Origin: Sodalis praecaptivus
Lineage (GTDB): Bacteria; Pseudomonadota; Gammaproteobacteria; Enterobacterales; Enterobacteriaceae
Direction: 5' to 3'
Assembly (NCBI RefSeq): GCF_000517425.1
Contig: NZ_CP006569.1
Coordinates: 1,054,001-1,118,000, forward strand
DNA: 64,000 nucleotides
Shown: in pieces, positions 1-11,984 of the stretch
Layout of the letters: each line of letters begins with the position of its first letter
How positions within the stretch are numbered: position 1 is the first letter of the stretch
The notes under the pieces: model-generated
Told to the model about the DNA's origin: nothing
Seen by the model: only the letters and a program-made list of their open reading frames with translations
Database searches by the model: none
Made by a program: the position numbers and the translations under genes

Positions 1-1127
1 ACGCCGCCGACGGTGGCCAAGCCCATGTCGAGCCGGCCAATGCCGCGCAGCACCATCTGTCCCAGACCGCCGACCGCGATCATCGAGGCGATGACCACCA
101 TCGACAGCGCCAGCATCAACGTCTGATTAATCCCCGCCATGATAGTCGGCAGCGCCAGCGGCAATTGCACTTTGAACAACATTTGGCGCGGACTGGCGCC
201 GAATGACTCCGCGGCTTCCACCAAATCCGCCGGCACCTGCTTGATGCCGAGGATGGTCAGCCGCACTATCGGCGGCAGGGCGAAGATAATCGTGACCACC
301 ACCCCTGGCACATTACCGATACCGAACAGCATGACGATCGGCACCAGATAGACGAACGCCGGCGTCGTCTGCATCGCATCCAGCAGCGGGCGGATAATCT
401 TTGCCGCACCGTTGCTGCGCGCCAGCCAAATACCCAGCGGTAGCCCGAGTACGATGCAGAACAATAGCGAAGTGAGCACCAACGCCAGCGTCACCATCGC
501 CTGCGACCAGGCGCCGATGGCGCCGATGATAATAAGCGACACCAACGTGGCCACGCCCATGCCGAGCGTCGACATTTGCCAGGCTATCAGCGCAAAAATG
601 ATCATCGCCACGGGAGCCGGCAGGCCCAGCAGCAGATGTTGAAAGCCGCTTAGGATGAAGTCCACCGGGACGCGGATGCCCTGGAACAGCGGACGAAAAT
701 GCAATACTACCCAATCAATGCCTTCGGTGACCCAGCGATCGAGGGGGATAAGCGTTTGATGAAACGGGTCAAGCACATTGAAATGCGCGGGCGCGTCGGC
801 CGGAGCACTGTTGAGCCAGTCAGCGCTTTGCTGCGCCGCGTGTTGCGAGGCGGCATCGCCTCCCGGCGCGGCGGCATTGCCCCAGGCATCGGCGCCGCCG
901 GCGGGGGCGCTATGGGCCGCCTCACCGCCGGGGGCCGCGGTGCCGCTCCAGGGATCGGCGGCCTGGGAGGTGCCACCCTCGGCGGGGGCGCTATGGGCCG
1001 CTTCGCCGGCGGGCGCCGCGGTGCTGCTCCAGGGATCGGCGGCCTGGCCTGCGGCTTGCTGGCCAGCGGCCTGCTGAGCGGGCGCTGCGTTGGTCGCCGT
1101 CCACGGATCGGTTGTGGTGTTACTCAT
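1..1127 (-). CDS. proW: Glycine betaine/proline ABC transporter permease ProW (3' end beyond window)
   Basis: Inner-membrane permease of the ProU osmoprotectant importer, working with ProV and the periplasmic binding protein ProX. The frame is open from the ATG at 1127 to the window edge (375 codons) and follows E. coli ProW closely, with HFRPLFQG, then the permease loop region [10 protein letters not shown] and [17 protein letters not shown]. The ATG overlaps the last bases of proV by 8 bp, so translation is probably coupled. The N-terminal soluble tail before HFNVLDPF is about 114 residues, against roughly 48 as I recall for E. coli, because a 27-residue Ala/Pro/Gly unit containing ADPWS is duplicated at residues 30-84. 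Only the last few dozen residues should be missing, and proX would be expected next. Confidence 0.95.
   Translation of the reverse strand, partial: MSNTTTDPWTATNAAPAQQAAGQQAAGQAADPWSSTAAPAGEAAHSAPAEGGTSQAADPWSGTAAPGGEAAHSAPAGGADAWGNAAAPGGDAASQHAAQQSADWLNSAPADAPAHFNVLDPFHQTLIPLDRWVTEGIDWVVLHFRPLFQGIRVPVDFILSGFQHLLLGLPAPVAMIIFALIAWQMSTLGMGVATLVSLIIIGAIGAWSQAMVTLALVLTSLLFCIVLGLPLGIWLARSNGAAKIIRPLLDAMQTTPAFVYLVPIVMLFGIGNVPGVVVTIIFALPPIVRLTILGIKQVPADLVEAAESFGASPRQMLFKVQLPLALPTIMAGINQTLMLALSMVVIASMIAVGGLGQMVLRGIGRLDMGLATVGG
901..1062 (-). repeat. 81-bp (27-codon) tandem duplication inside proW
   Basis: The string gcgggggcgctatggg recurs 81 bp apart (901 and 982), and the flanking bases match through both units. 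The length is a multiple of three, so the frame is kept and the ProW cytoplasmic tail is lengthened. Weaker half-copies (DPWTAT, DAWGNA) flank the two good units. Confidence 0.85.
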
Positions 1128-2322
1128 TGTTCATCCCCTCTTTATCCAGCGCCTGCAGCAGCATCCCTTTGGAAATAATGCCGATGTATTGATTATCTTC
1201 ACCGACGACCGGTACGGCGCAGGGCGCCTGGGCGACGGTGGAAATCAATTCACTGAGCGGCGTCTCGGCGGGAATGGTGGCCGGCGATGACAGCAACGCG
1301 TCTTCCAGCGTACCGTTGGCGGAAAGGGCGGCCTTCAACGAATCAATGGACACCACGCCGATAAATTTCTGACCGCGTTCCAGCACATAGCCGAAATCAC
1401 GATCCTCATCTTGCAGCAGCCTCAGCGCGGAGCGCGGGCCGACGCCCGGGGTTTTACGGATCAGGGTTACCGGCCGGCGACGGGCGATATCTTTGGCGCT
1501 GAATACCTGCGAGATATCCACGCCGCGGAAGAAGGTGCGGACATAGTCGTTGGCCGGATTATTGAGGATCTCGTCCGGCGTGCCCACCTGCACCACCTCG
1601 CCCCCTTGCATGATAGCGATGCGATCGCCGATGCGCATCGCCTCGTCAAGGTCATGGGAGATAAAGATGATGGTGCGCTGGTGGCGGGACTGTAGCTTGA
1701 TAAGCTCGTCCTGCATTTCGGTACGAATAAGCGGGTCGAGGGCGGAAAACGCCTCATCCATCAGCAAAATATCGGGGTTGATGGCCAGCGCGCGCGCCAG
1801 GCCGACACGCTGGCGCATGCCGCCGGACAGCTCGTCGGGCCAGGAATGCGCATGCTGTTCCAGCCCCACCTGCGACAGGGCTTCCAGCGCTTTGGCATGC
1901 CGCTGTTGCGGCGCCATACCGTCCAGCATCATGCCGAAAGCGGTATTATCCAGCACGTTCAAATGGGGCATCAGGGCAAAAGACTGGAACACCATACTGA
2001 TTTTTTTACGTCGCACCTCGCGCAGGGCGGCATCGGCGATATTGGCGATGTTTTCGCCGTCAATCAGCACCTCGCCCCGTGTCGGCTCTATCAGACGATT
2101 GAGAAGGCGTACCATAGTGGATTTACCCGAGCCGGATAATCCCATGATGACGAATATCTCGCCTTCTTCAATGGCCAGACTGGCATTTTTCACGCCAACC
2201 GTCAGACCGGTTTTTGCAAATATGGTATCTTTGTCTTGCCCTGCGTTAATCAATTTGAACGCCCGCTCGGGGTGTTCGCCAAATATTTTATAAAGGTTCT
2301 TTACTTCAAGTTTTACTGCCAT
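1120..2322 (-). CDS. proV: Glycine betaine/proline ABC transporter ATPase ProV
   Basis: ATPase of the ProU importer on the cytoplasmic face. It is 400 residues, the E. coli length, if it starts at the ATG at 2322 ([18 protein letters not shown]). An upstream in-frame GTG adds 18 residues that do not match the family. Walker A is GLSGSGKST at residues 61-69, followed by the ABC signature LSGGMRQRV and Walker [13 protein letters not shown]. The C-terminal third is the paired CBS domain that senses ionic strength in OpuA-type transporters and ends DKEGMNNE. It is first gene of proVW(X), 686 bp downstream of nrdF and transcribed in the same direction, with its own promoter. Confidence 0.97.
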   Translation of the reverse strand: MAVKLEVKNLYKIFGEHPERAFKLINAGQDKDTIFAKTGLTVGVKNASLAIEEGEIFVIMGLSGSGKSTMVRLLNRLIEPTRGEVLIDGENIANIADAALREVRRKKISMVFQSFALMPHLNVLDNTAFGMMLDGMAPQQRHAKALEALSQVGLEQHAHSWPDELSGGMRQRVGLARALAINPDILLMDEAFSALDPLIRTEMQDELIKLQSRHQRTIIFISHDLDEAMRIGDRIAIMQGGEVVQVGTPDEILNNPANDYVRTFFRGVDISQVFSAKDIARRRPVTLIRKTPGVGPRSALRLLQDEDRDFGYVLERGQKFIGVVSIDSLKAALSANGTLEDALLSSPATIPAETPLSELISTVAQAPCAVPVVGEDNQYIGIISKGMLLQALDKEGMNNE

Positions 2323-2392
2323 GAAATTATAGTTTTCCCGTGTGACATTTACTATATATAAAATAATCCTGACCAAAATTAAAACGCCCTAT

Positions 2393-2420
2393 ACCCTAAC
2401 ATACTGAGATTCTGAGACAA
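2393..2420 (-). promoter_or_regulatory. proU-type sigma70 promoter for proVW
   Basis: On the minus strand: -35 TTGTCT (2415-2420), 16-bp spacer, -10 TAGGGT (2393-2398). The start would lie near 2386, giving a leader of about 64 nt before the proV ATG. The unusual GC-containing -10 resembles what I recall of the osmoregulated E. coli proU P2 promoter. The AT-rich stretch at 2325-2390 could be an H-NS-type downstream element; that part is inference. Confidence 0.65.
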
Positions 2421-2957
2421 CCCCTAGCCGTCCTAAAGACAGAATATTCATGACGCGAAAAGGGCCTATTCCGGCCGGATCCACTACGGCAGACAAGGGT
2501 TTGCGGCAAATATCACCTCGTGAAAAAAAAAGCTATTTTGGGACGATGGAGAGAGCGATATCAGCAGCGAAATGGGATGCGGGGCGACCGCTTGCGGATA
2601 TATATCCGTTTCGATATTGGTTCTTTTTTGTTCATATTCGGCGCAAGCGGATAATAGTGCCGGGGCTATAAGATGAAGCGATTTACCCCGTCAATCGCCA
2701 TGATGGTATATTCGCGCATTGCGTTTAATATCGGGTCAGAAATCGGCCCGGTATTATGGCTTTGAGCGAGAGGAAAAAAATACGGCATTGCCGATGCGGC
2801 GAAGAAGAGAAATAAGCAATGCGGGAGCACAGCTTATGCCTCAGAGGTGAAATTGTCAGGTATCAACCCCAACCGTTTACAACTGGTGCGCGGGAAAAAC
2901 CGATTGTCTTCGGGGAAAACCCGACCGGCGCCGCAATTTCGGCCTCGCCGAGCCGTC

Positions 2958-2999
2958 CCGTCCACGCCGCCGGTCACCCACACCCGTCGGCGTGGACGG
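2958..2999 (-). terminator. Candidate hairpin after nrdF
   Basis: A perfect 12-bp stem (CCGTCCACGCCG / CGGCGTGGACGG) with an 18-nt loop, about 10 bp beyond the nrdF stop. There is no U-tract on the minus strand, so it may be a Rho-dependent or mRNA-stabilising structure rather than a classic intrinsic terminator. Confidence 0.4.
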
Positions 3000-3008
3000 C
3001 CATCGGCG

Positions 3009-6122
<3,114 letters not shown>

Positions 6123-6147
<25 letters not shown>

Positions 6148-6530
6148 AATTCGGTCACTCCCTTACGTACCTGTACGACATCTTCCGCCGTCCCCAGAAG
6201 CTCAAAGCGATAGAGCAGGGGAACCTGGCATTTTTGGGCGACGATATCGCCCGCCAAACAGAAGGCCGCACCGAAGTTCCGGTTGCCGGCGCCGATGACG
6301 CCGCGCAACAGGGAACGGTTTAACGGATCGTTGAGAAAACGGATGACCTGACGCGGTACGGCGCCGCGGGTCGAGCCGCCGCCGTAGCTCGGTAAAATAA
6401 GAATATAGGGGGCATCCGCTTTCACGCTCTCGCGCATCTCAAGAGGAATACGCAGCGCCGGCAGCCCTAATTTGCTGACGAAGCGGTGCGTACTCTCCGA
6501 ACTGCTGGAAAAATAAACCAACGCGGTCAT
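6123..6530 (-). CDS. nrdI: NrdI flavodoxin-like ribonucleotide reductase maturation protein
   Basis: Flavodoxin-like FMN protein that supplies oxidant for assembling the Mn-tyrosyl cofactor of NrdF. It has 135 residues, the usual length. The N-terminus [14 protein letters not shown] is the FMN phosphate-binding loop, and LPSYGGG and [11 protein letters not shown] match the other flavin loops of the family. It lies between nrdH (9-bp gap) and nrdE (overlap). Confidence 0.96.
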
Positions 6531-6539
6531 TACCGCGCC

Positions 6540-6779
6540 TTAGGCCGGGATTGCGCTGGCAGACAACAGGCTGATTTTGTCGGGACGAAAGCCGCTCCAG
6601 TGTTCATTGGCGGTCTGTACCACGGGAACCTGCTGATAACCGAGCGACCGGACATGATGCAGCGCTTGTTCATCGTCCAGCAGATCCACCAGCCGGTAAT
6701 CGATGCCTTTACGGTCAAGCGCGCGGCAGGTGGCGTGACATTGGACACAATCCGGTTTAGTGTAAATAGTAATAGTCAT
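6540..6779 (-). CDS. nrdH: Glutaredoxin-like NrdH redoxin
   Basis: Small dithiol electron donor for the class Ib reductase, reduced by thioredoxin reductase. It has 79 residues with the CVQC redox motif near residue 11, the cis-Pro stretch QVPVV and the C-terminal WSGFRPDKI typical of NrdH. It is first gene of the operon, downstream of two NrdR boxes. Confidence 0.96.
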   Translation of the reverse strand: MTITIYTKPDCVQCHATCRALDRKGIDYRLVDLLDDEQALHHVRSLGYQQVPVVQTANEHWSGFRPDKISLLSASAIPA

Positions 6780-6862
6780 GATTCGTATTTACCTCTCACA
6801 GTGTAGGTATCGCGGGCTTGCGAGAGTGCTGCCGCCGCGTTGTGGTGCTGAACATGTAATGC

Positions 6863-6909
6863 ATACTATATCTAGATATAAATCAGATCAACCATACAAT
6901 ATATAGTAA
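6863..6909 (-). promoter_or_regulatory. Tandem NrdR boxes upstream of nrdHIEF
   Basis: Two 16-bp sites resemble the NrdR consensus acaCwATATATwGtgt. The site at 6863-6878 matches 11 of 16 positions and that at 6894-6909 (atacaatatatagtaa) matches 13 of 16. Their starts are 31 bp apart, the three-helical-turn spacing characteristic of NrdR pairs. A TTGATC -35-like element lies between them on the minus strand. Confidence 0.85.
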
Positions 6910-6957
6910 TACCCCGCGGCGGACGCCAGCTTCTGAGCGAAAAAAAAGCAAATAAAA

Positions 6958-6983
6958 AACCCGCTCCAGGCGTGGAGCGGGTT
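6958..6983 (-). terminator. Intrinsic terminator for leftward transcription (ygaM)
   Basis: An 11-bp perfect stem (aacccgctcca / tggagcgggtt) with a 4-nt loop. On the minus strand it is followed by a T-rich run (complement of 6941-6959). It sits between ygaM and the nrd promoter and would insulate nrdH from ygaM read-through. Confidence 0.85.
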
Positions 6984-7216
6984 CATTGCGGATCATACGC
7001 AGGTAACCAAGCGGGAAAAAAATTTTCCCGGGACGCTTTAATTTGCTGTTTTACCGGCGTGGCGGCGTGAGGTGGAAACCCGCGTCGCGCGCCGAATCAG
7101 GGGTGGATTTTGGCGACTTTTCGCTTGCGAAACAGCGGCGCTATTTTGGTGCGGATGTGTGGTCAGGCGCGGATGCGCTCGCGGACCGGCGCGGGCGCAT
7201 CCGCGGTGCTGTCTGA

Positions 7217-7552
7217 CTAACGGCGCGTTAACAGAACGCCCAGCACGATCCCTACTGCAGTGGTGATGCCCAAGCTGTGCCAGGGTTTTTCCACGACAAA
7301 GTTTTTGGTTTGCACCGCCGCGTCGCGGGCGTACTGAGCGCCATCGCGGGCGTATTGACCGATGCGGCTCTTGCCGTTCAGTTTGGCGCGGGTGTCGCGC
7401 AAGGCCCGCCGGGCTTTCGCCTGCAGGTCACTCAGTTCTTCCTGGGTCGTTTTATCGGTTGTTTTCAGCAGTGAATCCAGGGTGTCGGCCAGCAGAGAAA
7501 CATCGTCTTTAAAATCCAATTGGACGTCCTGTTTTTCGGTTTTGGTAAACAT
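7217..7552 (-). CDS. ygaM: YgaM/ElaB-family DUF883 tail-anchored protein
   Basis: A 111-residue homolog of E. coli YgaM, one of the DUF883 proteins (ElaB, YqjD, YgaM) that anchor by a C-terminal membrane helix and can bind ribosomes. Visible features are a charged helical N-terminus, a repeated YARDGAQYARDA segment, then VEKPWHSLGITTAVGIVLGVLLTRR, the diagnostic C-terminal hydrophobic helix ending in basic residues. The ATG at 7552 follows GGGAG. It is divergent from ygaC, as in E. coli. Confidence 0.9.
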   Translation of the reverse strand: MFTKTEKQDVQLDFKDDVSLLADTLDSLLKTTDKTTQEELSDLQAKARRALRDTRAKLNGKSRIGQYARDGAQYARDAAVQTKNFVVEKPWHSLGITTAVGIVLGVLLTRR

Positions 7553-7749
7553 GTGTTTCTCCCATTCAGTAGTAGGTTGTTTAATTATAGACCTATTTTT
7601 CACCACCGGCGGCGCAGGCACCGGGGATGAAACGGGAAAGTATCGGCTTTTTGGATTATTCTGAAAGGCGGGAGTGCGGCTTATCTCACTCCACCTGACC
7701 GATTACATTAGCTGTGATCACTTCACCGTGACTGAAGAGAGGACAAATA

Positions 7750-8085
7750 ATGTATTTAAGACCCGATGAAGTAGCGCGCGAACTGGAAAACTCCGGCTTT
7801 GAAAGGGACACCATTACCCGGCAAAGCTATGGGTACCGTAAAGGACATCATTATGTGTATGTTAATCGCGAAGCCAGGCTGGGCAGGACCGCGCTGGTGG
7901 TTCACCCCGCGCTGCGCGATAAGAGCAGCCTGTTCGCCGAACCCACCTCACCGGTACGCGCAAGCGTGAGCTATCAGGCTTTTCCGCCGGATCCTGAAGG
8001 GCAGCCGGATAGCCACTACGGTATTCCCCACGGTTTTAGCTCGCGTGCTTCCCTTGTCCGCTATCTGCAAAAAATGTTCAATTGA
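7750..8085 (+). CDS. ygaC: YgaC family protein of unknown function (DUF2002)
   Basis: A 111-residue protein whose N-terminus [10 protein letters not shown], the [15 protein letters not shown] segment and [10 protein letters not shown] match E. coli YgaC throughout. No enzymatic function is established. It is divergent from ygaM and preceded by an AGAGG-type ribosome site. Position next to ygaM-nrdHIEF is the conserved enterobacterial arrangement. Confidence 0.92.
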   Translation: MYLRPDEVARELENSGFERDTITRQSYGYRKGHHYVYVNREARLGRTALVVHPALRDKSSLFAEPTSPVRASVSYQAFPPDPEGQPDSHYGIPHGFSSRASLVRYLQKMFN

Positions 8086-8155
8086 TCGCCTGATCGCGTG
8101 ACTTCTTTCTCGCTTTGACGGCGAGCCGCCTCTCCGGCCGTTATCTTTCGGTCGG

Positions 8156-8255
8156 TAAGCGCCGCCCTCCCGGCCTTCACTCAACCGCCCTCATCAGGCT
8201 TCCTCTCAACCGCCCTAATCGGGCTTCCTCTCTACCGCGCTGCTTAGGCTGCTCT
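8156..8255. repeat. Decaying 25-bp tandem repeat
   Basis: Two close copies of tcaaccgccctcatcaggct (unit 25 bp) at 8181-8205 and 8206-8230, flanked by weaker copies at 8156-8180 and 8231-8255. It lies in the 500-bp gap between ygaC and the accessory island, where no gene is seen. Confidence 0.7.
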
Positions 8256-8344
8256 CCACTGACCTGATTGAGCTCTCTCTGCCGATTTTCTTTTGCCTAT
8301 CCCCGCCGGCGTTTGCACTGAATTGATGAAAAAACCGACGACCT

Positions 8345-8359
8345 TGCACCGTCGGTGCA
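8345..8359. promoter_or_regulatory. TGCACC-N3-GGTGCA palindrome, possible enhancer site
   Basis: Perfect inverted repeat about 120 bp upstream of the sigma54 promoter at 8466, where an enhancer-binding activator would sit. The arms are those of NtrC sites, but the spacer is 2 bp shorter than the usual NtrC 17-mer, so the protein is uncertain. Confidence 0.45.
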
Positions 8360-8443
8360 CACATTTACACCCGTTTGCGCCTATTTTTTAAGCTAAGCGC
8401 GGTAGAAGGGAACGCGCAATACGGTACGAACCGTTATGCAACC

Positions 8444-8463
8444 TTAATTAATTGATTAGTTAA
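8444..8463. promoter_or_regulatory. Island operator, site A
   Basis: TTAATTAATTGATTAGTTAA, a 20-bp imperfect palindrome (16 of 20 positions symmetric). It is one of four similar sites in this window, all in promoters of the 8.4-24.3 kb island (others at 12865, 20931, 23092). It ends 2 bp before the sigma54 -24 element. Confidence 0.75.
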
Positions 8464-8465
8464 TT

Positions 8466-8482
8466 CTGGCACGGGAGTTGCA
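8466..8482 (+). promoter_or_regulatory. Sigma54 (-24/-12) promoter for the transporter/dehydrogenase operon
   Basis: CTGGCACGGGAGTTGCA matches the RpoN consensus YTGGCACG-N4-TTGCW at every defined position, with the invariant GG and GC exactly 10 bp apart. The predicted start is near 8493, about 94 nt before the ATG at 8587. An RpoN promoter implies control by an enhancer-binding activator, often nitrogen status. Confidence 0.8.
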
Positions 8483-8586
8483 ATTCTGTTACGCCGCGCG
8501 CGGATTGCCAGGGGATTTTTGCCGGCGGTAGGTTTCACTCCCATTGGGGGGATTTAATGACTAACACCGTTTCAGGAGTAGCAAGC

Positions 8587-9483
8587 ATGAAAAAAATCGT
8601 CGCACTCTTTAAGACCGCGCTGCTCTGCAGCGGTTTATGGCTGGTAAGCCAGGCGCACGGCGCGCCCGCGGCCGCGCTTAGTGTGGATACCGCGCTGCAT
8701 AATCAACTGCCGGCGAAGATCAAACAAAGCGGCGTCATCAACCTGGTGACCGACGCGCACTATCCGCCCTGTGAAGTTTTCGCGGAAGATAATAAAACGA
8801 TGATAGGCTTTGAGCCGGATCTGTGGAACGCCATGGGTAAGGTACTTGGCGTCGAGATTAAACCGGTTTCCATTGATTTCGCCGGCTTGATCCCGGGGGT
8901 CAAAAGCGGGCGCTACGATATGGCGATGGAGTGCATCTCCGACAGCGCGGAACGGGAAAAGCAGGTGTCGTTCGTCAACTATGCCTATGCCACCAATGAA
9001 GTGTATACCCTGGCTGACAATAAAAGCATTACCACCGACCCGCTGACGCTGTGCGGACTGAAAGTTGGCGTGCAGGCCGGAACCGATTTCGAGCACGCCG
9101 TGACCGACATCTTGAATCCGAATTGTAGCAAGAACGGCAAGGCGGCGATCGCGGTTACCCGTCTCCAGTCCGCCGACGCGGTACTTCTGGCGCTTTACGC
9201 CGGCCGTATCGATTTCGTACTCAACGATGCCGCCGCCGCCGCCGAAATCAAAAAAGTGGCGCCGCGGCCGATCCGCACCGTCGCTATGTCGCTGCTGCCA
9301 AAATATTATCTCGGTATCGTCGTTCAGAAAGACAACACGGCGCTGGCGCAAGCGCTGCTCGGCGCCCTGAACGTGCTGTGGCGTAACGGCGAATATGAAC
9401 GCATCATGCATAAATGGGATCTGCAACCGGTGATGCTGGAGCAGCCCGGGATCAATTTGTTCAGCACCCGGCCAATGAAATAA
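8587..9483 (+). CDS. Polar amino-acid-type ABC transporter substrate-binding protein
   Basis: Periplasmic solute-binding protein of family 3 (SBP_bac_3), 298 residues, feeding the ATPase at 11985 and permease at 12927. The start at 8587 (MKKIVALFKTALLCSGLWLVSQAHG) gives a normal Sec signal peptide and follows AGGAG; an upstream in-frame ATG at 8557 lacks these. Typical family features are GVINLVTDAHYPPCEV, IGFEPDLWNAMGKVLGV, GLIPGVKSGRYDMAM and a C-terminal NGEYERIMHKWDL. Ligand identity cannot be read, though the family binds amino acids, opines and related small amines. It is the first gene behind the sigma54 promoter and 10 bp before the FAD gene. Confidence 0.9.
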   Translation: MKKIVALFKTALLCSGLWLVSQAHGAPAAALSVDTALHNQLPAKIKQSGVINLVTDAHYPPCEVFAEDNKTMIGFEPDLWNAMGKVLGVEIKPVSIDFAGLIPGVKSGRYDMAMECISDSAEREKQVSFVNYAYATNEVYTLADNKSITTDPLTLCGLKVGVQAGTDFEHAVTDILNPNCSKNGKAAIAVTRLQSADAVLLALYAGRIDFVLNDAAAAAEIKKVAPRPIRTVAMSLLPKYYLGIVVQKDNTALAQALLGALNVLWRNGEYERIMHKWDLQPVMLEQPGINLFSTRPMK

Positions 9484-9493
9484 GCGCGGGCGG

Positions 9494-11179
9494 ATGATGA
9501 ACGATCGCGTTGATAACGCCGCGCCGCAGGCGGATGAGATACAAAGCTGCGACGTGCTGGTGGTCGGCTCCGGCGGCGCGGCGTTGAGCGCCGCCCTTGC
9601 CGCGGCGGTGGCGGGGCTTAAGGTCTTAATCGTCGAAAAGGCCGCCACCGTCGGCGGCACGACCGCCATGTCCGGCGGCGCGGTATGGGTGCCGGCAAAT
9701 CATCATGCGTTGGCACAGGGGGTGCAGGACAGCCCGGCGGAGGCTTTGACCTACCTGCGCGCCAGCGCGCCGGAAGGGTGGCGTGAGACGGAGGATCGGC
9801 TGTGGCGACAGTTCGTGCAAAGCGCCCCGGCCATGCTCGCATTCCTTGAGCGGCACACGCCGCTGCGCTTTCAATTGACGACCGAGGGCGATCCGCTGGA
9901 CGGCAATGCCGGAGGAAAAACCTTCGGCCGGATGGTCACGCCCGCGCCGCTGCGCGCCCGCGTATTGGCCGGCGCCTCGCTCAAGCTGCGGCGTTCGCCG
10001 CTGCCGCATGTTTATACCTATCAGGAGGTTATCGGCGACGATCCCTATCATTTTCCGCTGCGCGTGGCGCTGCGCCTTTCGCCGCGCATCATTTGGCGGT
10101 GGTTGACCGGCGCCCGCACCAAAGGGGCGGCGCTTATCACCGGGCTGCTCGCGGGCTGTCTGGCGCACGGCTGCCGTTTGGAAACCGCCGCGCGGGTCGA
10201 GCGGCTGGATTATACCCCTGAACGCGGGGTGACGGGCGCCTGGTTCAGTCGCCAAGGGCGGCTGACGCAAGTTAACACCACCCAGGGTGTCGTGCTGGCC
10301 AGCGGTGGATTTGAATGGGACGCCCTGCGGCGCAGTCGGCATTTCCCCGGCGCGTTTGATTATATCTCCAGCCCCCCCACCAATGAGGGGGATGCCCACC
10401 GGATGGCCGAGGCTATCGGCGCGCGTTTGGCTCATATGGATCAGGCGACCATCACCGGCGCGCTTCCTGCGCGCTATGAAGGGCAGCGGTATGGGCTGTC
10501 GGTCTTTTTTCAGTATGAACCCAATGTCGTGCTGGTGAATCGTCATGGCGAACGCTTCACCAATGAATTCACGTTTAATCTGGGAGAGGTGCTGGATGAG
10601 CGGGAATACCCGCAAGGTCCCCCCGCCCATCTACCGGCGTGGTTGATTTCCGATGCCGGCCTGTTGTGGCGTGCGCCATTGCTGCTGGCCTGCGCCCTGC
10701 GCAATCCCGGCTGGCTGCGCCGGGCCGCGACGCTCGAGGAACTGGCGCAGCGCCTCAATCTGCCGCCCGCGGCGCTGACGCGCAGCGTAGCGCGCTTTAA
10801 CCAATTTTGCCGCCAGGGGGTAGATGAGGATTTTCACCGTGAACGCAGCGTCAGCCACGCCAACGGCGATCGCCGCTTTCACGTCGGCCTGCGGGCAATT
10901 ACCCGCGCGCCCTTTATCGCCGTGCCGTTCAACCGCACCTATCTGGCAACCAAAGGGGGACCGCGCACCGACGAGTTCGGCCGAGTGGTGCACCAGAACG
11001 GCGCTATCATCCCCGGTCTGTTCTGCGCCGGCGTCGCCATGGCGAATCCCATCGGCAGCCGCGCCGTCGGCGCGGGGACGACGCTTGGGCCGAATTTGAC
11101 CTGGGGCTATATTTGCGGCCGAACGCTGGCGGAACAGGCCAGGGGCGAGCCGCCGACACCCTTAGCGGAGGAAGCATGA
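9494..11179 (+). CDS. FAD-dependent dehydrogenase of the fumarate reductase/ketosteroid dehydrogenase superfamily
   Basis: A 561-residue flavoprotein. An N-terminal Rossmann FAD motif (VVGSGGAALSAALAAA) and VEKAATVGGTTAMSGGAVWVP match the FAD_binding_2 family (3-ketosteroid-delta1-dehydrogenase, fumarate and urocanate reductases). The C-terminal TKGGPRTDEFGRV and GLFCAGVAMANPIG...GAGTTLG form the second FAD-contacting region and catalytic loop. No signal peptide is seen, so it is probably cytoplasmic. It overlaps the following SDR gene by the ATGA arrangement at 11176-11179, so the two are co-translated. It may desaturate or saturate a ring or an alpha,beta carbon pair of the pathway substrate; that is inference. 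Confidence 0.85.
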   Translation: MMNDRVDNAAPQADEIQSCDVLVVGSGGAALSAALAAAVAGLKVLIVEKAATVGGTTAMSGGAVWVPANHHALAQGVQDSPAEALTYLRASAPEGWRETEDRLWRQFVQSAPAMLAFLERHTPLRFQLTTEGDPLDGNAGGKTFGRMVTPAPLRARVLAGASLKLRRSPLPHVYTYQEVIGDDPYHFPLRVALRLSPRIIWRWLTGARTKGAALITGLLAGCLAHGCRLETAARVERLDYTPERGVTGAWFSRQGRLTQVNTTQGVVLASGGFEWDALRRSRHFPGAFDYISSPPTNEGDAHRMAEAIGARLAHMDQATITGALPARYEGQRYGLSVFFQYEPNVVLVNRHGERFTNEFTFNLGEVLDEREYPQGPPAHLPAWLISDAGLLWRAPLLLACALRNPGWLRRAATLEELAQRLNLPPAALTRSVARFNQFCRQGVDEDFHRERSVSHANGDRRFHVGLRAITRAPFIAVPFNRTYLATKGGPRTDEFGRVVHQNGAIIPGLFCAGVAMANPIGSRAVGAGTTLGPNLTWGYICGRTLAEQARGEPPTPLAEEA

Positions 11180-11946
11180 ACCAAGGCGATTTCACCGGCC
11201 GCGTCGCGCTGGTCACCGGCGGCTCGAAAGGGATTGGCCGGGCCATCTCGCTGGCGCTGGCGCAGGCTGGCGCCGATATTGCATTACTTTTGCACGGCGA
11301 TCGCGCGGCGGGCGAAAGGACGGTACAGGAACTGCGCGAACGGGGACACCGGGCGCAGGCCTGGTATGCGGATATTGCCGATCGCGCACAGGTTGCCGGC
11401 GCAATTGAGGCCATGTGCGCCCGTTACGGCCGCATTGACATGCTGGTGAACAACGCCGGGGCGAACGGCTCGGGAGATCTGCTAAGCGTGGCGGACGACG
11501 AGTGGCAGCGGGTGATCCAGGTGAATCTAACCGGCAGCTTCGTGGTGGCCACCGAAACGGCGAAGGTGATGCGCGCGCGGGGCGGCGGCGGCATTGTCAA
11601 TATCGCCGGCGCCTCGGCCCATCGCTGCTACCCAGGCGCCGGCGCCTATGGACCGGCGAAGGCGGCGATTATCAATCTTACGCGCCAGATGGCGGTGGAG
11701 TGGGCGCCCTATGGCATCCGGGTGAACGGCGTCAGTCCCGGGCCGGTACGTGAAGATACGCCCTGGCAGCAGCACGAGCCGGCGCTGGCGGCGGAGGTGG
11801 CCCGCCTGCCGCTGCGGCGCGCCGGTTTGCCGGAGGAGATCGCCGGCGCGGTGGCCTATTTGCTGTCCGATAGCGCCGCTTATATTACCGGCCATATGCT
11901 GGCGGTGGACGGCGGCGCGCACTGTACCTGGTACATGACGGCATAG
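11176..11946 (+). CDS. Short-chain dehydrogenase/reductase (FabG-like)
   Basis: A 256-residue classical SDR. The NAD(P)-binding GGSKGIGR lies near residue 18, followed by NNAG near residue 93, catalytic Ser in IAGASAH, YGPAKAA (catalytic Tyr and Lys), and the C-terminal substrate-loop PGPVRED. The start overlaps the stop of the FAD gene. It is probably the alcohol/ketone step in the island's pathway. The substrate is unknown, as SDR sequence alone does not define it. Confidence 0.88.
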   Translation: MNQGDFTGRVALVTGGSKGIGRAISLALAQAGADIALLLHGDRAAGERTVQELRERGHRAQAWYADIADRAQVAGAIEAMCARYGRIDMLVNNAGANGSGDLLSVADDEWQRVIQVNLTGSFVVATETAKVMRARGGGGIVNIAGASAHRCYPGAGAYGPAKAAIINLTRQMAVEWAPYGIRVNGVSPGPVREDTPWQQHEPALAAEVARLPLRRAGLPEEIAGAVAYLLSDSAAYITGHMLAVDGGAHCTWYMTA

Positions 11947-11984
11947 CCTGCGGTCCGGTTAAGCGAAGCGATAAAGGGGGAATG

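Larger units (their letters stand above)
2323..3008. other. nrdF-proV intergenic region
   Basis: A 686-bp gap without a convincing gene. It holds the proU promoter near its left end and a strong hairpin at 2958-2999 just past the nrdF stop. Short open frames on the plus strand here have no recognisable product. Confidence 0.6.

Noticed and set aside
8345-8359. Calling TGCACC-N3-GGTGCA a definite NtrC site
   Set aside because: The NtrC consensus spacing is 2 bp longer, so only a possible enhancer site is reported.
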